Shown in pieces: positions 60,501-64,000 of a DNA stretch of 64,000 bases. Under the pieces are notes generated by a model, which was not told the DNA's origin, ran no database searches, and saw only the letters and a program-made list of their open reading frames with translations. Positions within the stretch are counted from its first letter, which is position 1. Every line of letters begins with the position of its first letter. Source of the DNA: Liolophura sinensis (taxonomy: Eukaryota > Mollusca > Polyplacophora > Chitonida > Chitonidae); contig NC_088302.1 of the NCBI RefSeq assembly GCF_032854445.1, forward strand, positions 28,060,330-28,124,329, written 5' to 3'. Both the position numbers and the translations under genes were made by a program.

Positions 60501-63500
60501 GATCCCAACCTTAGCTCCTACGCCCGTCCTGACAGGAGGATGTGCAGATGCTCAGCATATGATACACTAGAGCCAGATCCCAACCTTAGCCCCTACGCCC
60601 GTCCTGACGGGAGGATGTGCAGATGCTCAGCATATGATACACTAGAGCCAGATCCCAACCTTAGCCCCTACGCCCGTCCTGACGGGAGGATATGCAGATG
60701 CTCAGCATATGATACGCTAGAGCCAGATCCCAACCTTAGCTCCTACGCCCGTCCTGACGGGAGGATATGCAGATGCTCAGCATATGATACACTAGAGCCA
60801 GATCCCAACCTTAGCTCCTACGCCCGTCCTGACAGGATTTGCGAATGGTTGGCGTAAGATACACTAGAGCCAGATCCCAACCTTAGCTCCTACGCCCGTC
60901 CTGACAGGATTTGCGAATGGTCGGCATAAGATACACTAGAGCCTGATACCAACCTTAGCTCCTACGCCCGTCCTGACAGGAGGAAATGCGAATGGTTGGC
61001 GTATGATACATTAGAGCCAGATTCCGATCTTAGCTCCTACAACCTTCCTCACAGGAGAGTGTGCAAACGGCCTTCACACAACCATCACGGGTTTACAAGA
61101 AAGATAAATTCTGTACTGAGACTAGAATTTGTGCCAACCTGGTAATATCATGAAATCATATGTGTGTATTGGTGTTGTCCAGTTCTGGGCTCATTTGTAT
61201 GCCCAAACTGTTAATAATCATACATTGTTTACACTACTTGTACTTGAATATTTGCTTTGTTGTCGTCAGATTCCCCCAAACAGTATCGGTCAGCCAGTGT
61301 CGATGTCAGGCCCCCCAGTGATGACCTCCGTGTCCACAGGAGGCTACACAGTATCATCATCTGGGCATACGTATGGGGCTCCTGTCACAGGGCAGGAAGA
61401 GCCCAACCAGCCACAGAAACGACGCTTCAGAGAAGAGAAGGAGGAAGACAAGGTGCCAGAGAACCTTCTGGGATACCAGGTAAGGTAGATTTTGTAACAT
61501 CAATAGACTCTACTGGTCACACAGAACCGGTCCAGCTCACACAGAACCGTTCCAGCTCAGACACAAAACTGTTACAGCTCATACAGAACCGTCACACTTC
61601 ATACAGAACCATTCCAGCTCAAACAAAACCATTCCAGCTCTCACAGAACCGTTCTAGCTCACACAGAACCGTCCCAGTTCACACAGAACCGTTACAACTC
61701 ACACAGAACTATTCTATCTCACACAGAACCGTTCCAGCTCAGATACAACCATTACAGCTTATACAGAACAGTCCCAGTTCACAGACAACCATTCCAGCTC
61801 ACAGACAACCATTCCAGCTCACACACAACCGTTCCAGCTCACATAAAACTCTTCTGGCTCACACACAACCATTGTAGCTCACACACAACCATTTTAGCTC
61901 ACACACAACCATTACAGTTCACACACAACCATTCCAGCTCACACACAACTGTTCCAGCTCACACACAATTGTTCCAGCTCACACACAATCGTTCCAGCTC
62001 ACACACAGCCTTCTGGCTCACACACAACCATTCCAGCTCAGACACAACCATTCCAGCTCGCAGAGACCATTTGCTTCTCACAGGATATTTACTGCTATTG
62101 CAGGACTTTCTATTCACGGAACCTATACCACTCATGGAACCCTTGTTGCTTATGTATGACCTTTGCTACTGATGTGCCATTTTCTCTGTTCCTGTCAATA
62201 CTTTACCGTTCCTTATGTATGTAATATATATGAAATGGATTTGTTTTGTTTTAAAATTGTTTAGACAACAAATTGTTTTCATTGAAAACTCCAGAAATGT
62301 TTATTCATATGGATAAAAGTCTTCTTTGTATATCATATGTGAAGGTGGAGTTGTCAAAATTCTACCTCATGTCATCTTGAGATTGTCGTGTCATGGGTTT
62401 GAGTTTTAAAACATGAACATAATTCTGAGCTGTATGTATGTTACAGCATGGCCCACCACACTTAACCAATCTGGTGACATCCGGGCCGCCTCTCCCACAG
62501 CCTCTTCAGCCGGGCCAAACCATCAGCCTCCAGCTGCAAGGTGTTCCTCCTCAACAGGTGCAGGGTGTTCCTCCTCAACAGGTGCAGCTAGAGGAAAGGT
62601 AAGATCAGTGTGCGGCTTACCTCCAGCTTGCACAAAGAGATCATAGCTATAATCGATGGTAGGCCCTACAATTGATTGTAAAAATAAGTTGAGCCGCTTG
62701 CACAAAGGAATTGTCAGGTGGTTGGAGATTTTTTAAGTTACTATCACGATTGTAGGCCAAATTTGTAAGTTCTGATTGTAAGTTATGACTATCGTAGCTT
62801 ATGATCCATTCGTGCAAGAGGGTGTCAGGTGTAAGCTAAGGCTACGATTGAGATCTTAGTGATTTGCAATCAACTTTAACTTACAATCCCTTTTTGCAAA
62901 CAGCCCCAGGCCAGTCCTCACTAAGATCTGTTCATGACAGCTGCAGTAATTTAGATCTAATAGTCTACATTTACCTGTAGCTAGGGGAGAGAAATTTGAC
63001 AGAACTTTATTAATTTATTAATATTTACAGAGATTGTAGTGGATACAATACATGTTTTCAGACAGTCACCAGTGTATTTGGAGCACCCACCAGGGCAGGG
63101 CATGCTGATGACACCTCCCCCACCCCCTCCAGGGATGAACCTTGACAAACCCCCAGACATTGACAAGCAGCTCATGCCTCCCCCACCCTCACGCATGCAC
63201 GGTAAGTGAGAAACCCTCTTCAGTATCAACTGCGTGAAGGCAGTGTTTACAAGAATGAACAAACTTAAACTTACACTAAGTAATGTCGGATCAGCTACAC
63301 ATTATATACTTTGATGTTTTGAAAGGGTTTGTTTTCAAACATCAGAAGCAGATTTTAATGTGTTAACGGTACAACTAAGGCTGTAACATTGTCTCTGAGT
63401 AGGTTATGGAGGGATGAGAAAGCAGAAGTTGCACTGGACAAACTTTTCTGCTGATACGACCCTCCAACATTAATGTGAATGAAATTTGATGGACAAATGA

Positions 63501-64000
63501 CTGAAGAACTGTCATAGGTTTTGAGCTTCATTCACAGTTATAGCTTCACAATACTTTCAGTCAGTGAACACAATGTAGTGTACCAGTAGTGCCAAAAAAT
63601 CTATCAAGCTAATGCTGAAAAGTTTTAGGGTTTTTCTTAGTTTACTGTTGTGTATGTGTTGTGACTTCACAATTGCAGGTAACAAAAGAGCAAATGGGGA
63701 GCCAGAGAGGAAAAGAGTAAAAGGTGCTCTGGGAGAGGTTGCAGGTAAAACATTCAGTCTTTGAATAGGTAAATAGGTAAATGTATATAAAATGTATTGA
63801 TATAGGTGCCAAATAAAAGTTGCCTTGCACAAAAAGACCATGAATTTGATTGTAGAAGTAAACTGCTTGTTTATACTCCATAAAGGGCTGGAAGTGTTAG
63901 TACACACTAACTAAATTGTTGTATAGGCTGCCCTTCAGTCAATGTGGTTGTGTATTTTCGTTCCAGTGTATGGATCTGATGATGAAGTGGATGAAGAAGG
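39538..64000 (+). CDS. KHDC4: KH domain-containing protein 4 (BLOM7), right-truncated, 19 exons
   Basis: Exons: 39538-39557, 42598-42754, 43226-43330, 44474-44550, 46678-46730, 47518-47675, 48011-48097, 49277-49401, 49913-49973, 51378-51477, 56281-56370, 57017-57127, 58771-58845, 59541-59764, 61270-61479, 62447-62598, 63062-63201, 63679-63744, 63967-64000. They join in frame to 681 codons. KHDC4 is a nuclear RNA-binding protein that helps pre-mRNA splicing and binds the Prp19 (SNEV) complex. Landmarks shared with the human protein include [62 protein letters not shown] (first KH), [40 protein letters not shown] (second KH), then a long Pro/Gln-rich part, [16 protein letters not shown] and KQLMPPPP. 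The acidic end begins [10 protein letters not shown]. The stop lies outside the window. Confidence 0.94.
39972..40222. repeat. 84-bp tandem repeat, three copies
   Basis: Copies begin at 39972, 40056 and 40140. Each opens with a doubled CATTAGACACTGTGCAC and continues CATCAACACTTTCTGATGTT. The third copy has a few substitutions. Confidence 0.92.
42598..42754 (+). CDS. KHDC4: KHDC4 exon 2
   Basis: Encodes [13 protein letters not shown], an Ala-rich helix and [14 protein letters not shown], matching human INAMLMAKGKLKPT. Acceptor CTGACAG, donor GTAATA. Confidence 0.9.
43226..43330 (+). CDS. KHDC4: KHDC4 exon 3, first KH domain start
   Basis: [10 protein letters not shown] then [20 protein letters not shown], almost identical to the human protein. 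35 codons, phase 0. Confidence 0.93.
44093..44452 (+). mobile_element. SINE family B, full length
   Basis: Head AAGCACAGTTGGTAGAGCAT, body (CTTCCTCGCTTGGCATTCAG) and tail TTGTTAAGTACGACATTAAA then (CACT)n. It ends about 20 bp before KHDC4 exon 4. Confidence 0.9.
44474..44550 (+). CDS. KHDC4: KHDC4 exon 4
   Basis: [20 protein letters not shown] matches human [19 protein letters not shown]. Acceptor CTGTCAG, donor GTATGT, phase 2. Confidence 0.93.
45203..45715 (+). repeat. Dispersed repeat copy split by ~250 bp
   Basis: 45203-45305 matches 62669-62770 and 45555-45715 matches 62765-62907 (shared TGTAAGCTAAGGCTA, GTGCAAGCGACCCCA/TGCAAACAGCCCCA). The intervening stretch is absent from the second copy. 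Confidence 0.65.
46678..46730 (+). CDS. KHDC4: KHDC4 exon 5
   Basis: Encodes [18 protein letters not shown], human RPLYLHVQGQTRELVD. Acceptor GTTTTAG, donor GTAAGT, phase 1. Confidence 0.92.
46833..46935 (-). mobile_element. SINE family A, 3' fragment
   Basis: TTTATTTGATTGGTGTTTATGC then GGCCAGCATTATGGTGGAAG, truncated in the body. Confidence 0.75.
47518..47675 (+). CDS. KHDC4: KHDC4 exon 6
   Basis: [15 protein letters not shown] closes the first KH region, then a Pro-rich stretch ([14 protein letters not shown]). Acceptor CTTGTAG, donor GTAAGT. Confidence 0.92.
48011..48097 (+). CDS. KHDC4: KHDC4 exon 7, second KH start
   Basis: [20 protein letters not shown] matches human [20 protein letters not shown]. 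29 codons, phase 0. Confidence 0.94.
48340..48545 (+). mobile_element. SINE-like fragment, family C-like
   Basis: CCTGGTATCAGTATAATGTGG...GGTGTCTTTACCATGG and the tail GTTGAAGGCAAAGTTAAACC followed by CAAACAAA recall family C and B tails. Degenerate. Confidence 0.45.
48680..48909 (-). mobile_element. SINE family A, reverse copy of an inverted pair
   Basis: A disturbed tail (GATTTATTTGTTTATTTATC) and an intact body up to TTGAACTCACAGCGACCG; the tRNA-like head is missing. Confidence 0.85.
48924..49196 (+). mobile_element. SINE family A, full length with target-site duplication
   Basis: Head TGGCTCAGTTGGTTAGCCCG, full body, AAATAAATAAA tail. TTGTTTAAACTTCA (48910-48923) and TTGTTTGAACTTCA (49197-49210) are the duplication with one change. 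It ends 80 bp before KHDC4 exon 8. Confidence 0.92.
49277..49401 (+). CDS. KHDC4: KHDC4 exon 8, second KH core
   Basis: [20 protein letters not shown] and [13 protein letters not shown], close to human. Acceptor GCTCAG, donor GTAAGA, phase 2. Confidence 0.95.
49913..49973 (+). CDS. KHDC4: KHDC4 exon 9, end of second KH
   Basis: [20 protein letters not shown] corresponds to human GLAAAKKLCENLLQT. Donor GTAAGT, phase 0. Confidence 0.92.
49974..51377 (+). other. KHDC4 intron 9, no recognised feature
   Basis: 1.4 kb of AT-rich intron without SINE or open frame. A host-gene snoRNA could lie in these introns, but I could not identify one by eye. Confidence 0.5.
51378..51477 (+). CDS. KHDC4: KHDC4 exon 10
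   Basis: [18 protein letters not shown] matches human VHAEYSRFVNQINTAVP. Acceptor GTTTTAG, donor GTAAGT, phase 1. Confidence 0.9.
51930..52830 (+). repeat. Polypyrimidine-rich imperfect tandem repeat
   Basis: Repeats of CCATGTCTGTCTCACCAACTT and CTCTCCCACCATATCTCT about 30-61 bp long, CT-rich on the plus strand. Related patches recur at 52860-53080 and 53790-53950. Open frames here (up to 246 codons) are repeat by-products. Confidence 0.85.
53170..53375. repeat. Diverged ~117-bp tandem duplication
   Basis: Both halves end in GATTTGCATATCAAAGACC and share the order of GCCAATCA-, CCCATA- and GATTTGCAT-like blocks. Confidence 0.55.
54938..54998 (+). mobile_element. SINE family A tail fragment
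   Basis: CCGTCATGTAAGTGAAATG then TTGAGTATGGCGTAAAACAC and AATAAATAAAT. Confidence 0.75.
56281..56370 (+). CDS. KHDC4: KHDC4 exon 11
   Basis: [17 protein letters not shown], Pro/Gln-rich. 90 nt, phase 1 at both ends. Acceptor CTCTACAG, donor GTCAGT. Confidence 0.85.
56523..56880 (-). mobile_element. SINE family B, full length with target-site duplication
   Basis: The reversed tail (GAGT)n, body and head (CTCTACCAACTGTGCTATCC). TACAATAGTAAGT flanks at 56510-56522 and 56881-56893. Confidence 0.94.
57017..57127 (+). CDS. KHDC4: KHDC4 exon 12
   Basis: [17 protein letters not shown] then a Thr/Ser/Pro-rich stretch. 111 nt, phase 1-1. Acceptor TTGTCAG, donor GTATAG. Confidence 0.82.
57924..58064 (+). 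mobile_element. SINE family A, 3' half
   Basis: AACCTGCAGACAGTCATGGG, CCACCCAGCATAATACTGG and tail TTGAGTATGGTGTAAAACAC. Confidence 0.8.
58355..58452 (+). mobile_element. SINE family A, 3' fragment
   Basis: CTGGTTTCCTCCCACCATAA then TAGTACAGCGTAAAACACC; a short insertion (ATACATATT) sits in the body. Confidence 0.75.
58771..58845 (+). CDS. KHDC4: KHDC4 exon 13
   Basis: [20 protein letters not shown]. 75 nt, phase 1-1. Acceptor TATTTCAG, donor GTCAGT. Confidence 0.82.
59541..59764 (+). CDS. KHDC4: KHDC4 exon 14
   Basis: [17 protein letters not shown], repeated GP/VSMSGP motifs, then [14 protein letters not shown]. Low complexity, Pro/Gln/Met-rich, like the human central region. Phase 1 to 0. 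Confidence 0.87.
60108..61071 (+). repeat. 75-bp minisatellite in KHDC4 intron 14
   Basis: About 13 copies of a unit (CAGCATATGATACACTAGAG, CCAGATCCCAACCTTAGC, CCGTCCTGACAGGAGGATG). The main period is 75 bp, with 72-bp variants at the ends lacking three bases. Because the period is a multiple of three one frame stays open for 226 codons (60177-60857), reading [19 protein letters not shown] per unit. The copies near the centre are nearly identical. Confidence 0.95.
61270..61479 (+). CDS. KHDC4: KHDC4 exon 15
   Basis: [18 protein letters not shown] to [14 protein letters not shown] and ENLLGYQ; human has QKRRFTEELPDE and LLGYQ. 70 codons, phase 0. It sits between two minisatellites. Confidence 0.94.
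61517..62070 (+). repeat. 20-bp minisatellite in KHDC4 intron 15
   Basis: About 27 copies of CAGCTCACACAGAACCGTTC with drift toward CACACACAACCATTC in the right half. It starts 38 bp after the exon end. The open frames here are by-products. Confidence 0.95.
62447..62598 (+). CDS. KHDC4: KHDC4 exon 16
   Basis: [18 protein letters not shown] follows LLGYQ exactly as human HGPIHMTNLG. It contains two direct 24-nt copies encoding GVPPQQVQ. Acceptor GTTACAG, donor GTAAGA, phase 2. Confidence 0.92.
62665..62907 (+). repeat. Dispersed repeat, uninterrupted copy
   Basis: Homologous to 45203-45715. GCTTGCACAAAGG near the left and CCCTTTTTGCAAACAG near the right suggest imperfect inverted ends, as in a MITE. 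Confidence 0.6.
63062..63201 (+). CDS. KHDC4: KHDC4 exon 17
   Basis: [15 protein letters not shown], six prolines, then [16 protein letters not shown]; human has DRQLMPPPAF. Acceptor TTTTCAG, donor GTAAGT, phase 1. Confidence 0.92.
63679..63744 (+). CDS. KHDC4: KHDC4 exon 18
   Basis: [19 protein letters not shown], a basic stretch suitable as a nuclear localisation signal; human has PAKKMKTTEKG nearby. 66 nt, phase 1-1. Confidence 0.85.
63967..64000 (+). CDS. KHDC4: KHDC4 exon 19 (cut by window end)
   Basis: [11 protein letters not shown], matching human VAYAADSSDEEEE. It continues past the window. Confidence 0.88.

Noticed and set aside
60177..60857. 226-codon open frame as a repeat-protein gene
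   Set aside because: It lies wholly in a 75-bp minisatellite within a KHDC4 intron; a period divisible by three keeps a frame open without selection. No start context, splice link or domain supports a protein.
61257..61877. 206-codon open frame through the 20-bp repeat
   Set aside because: It reads KHDC4 exon 15 in the wrong frame, then runs into the minisatellite.

Overview
The window reads as nuclear DNA of an invertebrate animal, most likely a lophotrochozoan such as a mollusc or brachiopod. Genes are split by AT-rich introns with GT/AG borders. Introns and intergenic DNA carry many tRNA-headed SINEs ending in TTGAGTACGGCGTAAAAC-type tails, and the motif ACATGTA is very common. The species cannot be fixed from the sequence alone.

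Five genes are supported. (1) 1-22910, plus strand: the 3' part of a LRRK gene (Parkinson-kinase family), 13 exons covering COR, kinase and a WD40-like tail to the stop; the 5' part lies outside. Spliced length in the window is 3855 nt and every junction keeps frame. (2) 13316-14386, minus strand: an intronless LicD/fukutin-type transferase gene nested inside the 8.5-kb LRRK intron. (3) 25712-28765, minus strand: a two-exon membrane-anchored copper amine oxidase, about 801 aa, convergent with LRRK. (4) 37624-38916, minus strand: an intronless 430-aa ER-luminal JmjC oxygenase with an EF-hand and a C-terminal RDEL. (5) 39538 to the right edge, plus strand: KHDC4 (BLOM7), 19 exons seen with a consistent frame and the 3' end missing, head-to-head with the JmjC gene.

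The remaining DNA is repeats: three or more SINE families (several with clear target-site duplications), a decayed piggyBac transposase, a possible LINE 3' end, an inverted-repeat element, and many minisatellites. Two minisatellites (75-bp and 20-bp units) sit on either side of one KHDC4 exon. In LRRK intron 1 a degenerate array appears to be made of copies of the downstream intron/exon junction itself.

The two most notable observations are a natural DYS in place of DYG in the LRRK kinase, the same change as human LRRK2 G2019S, and the tandemly amplified splice-acceptor repeat just upstream of a conserved LRRK COR exon. The genes show no shared pathway; only KHDC4 and the JmjC gene have an arrangement that suggests shared regulation.
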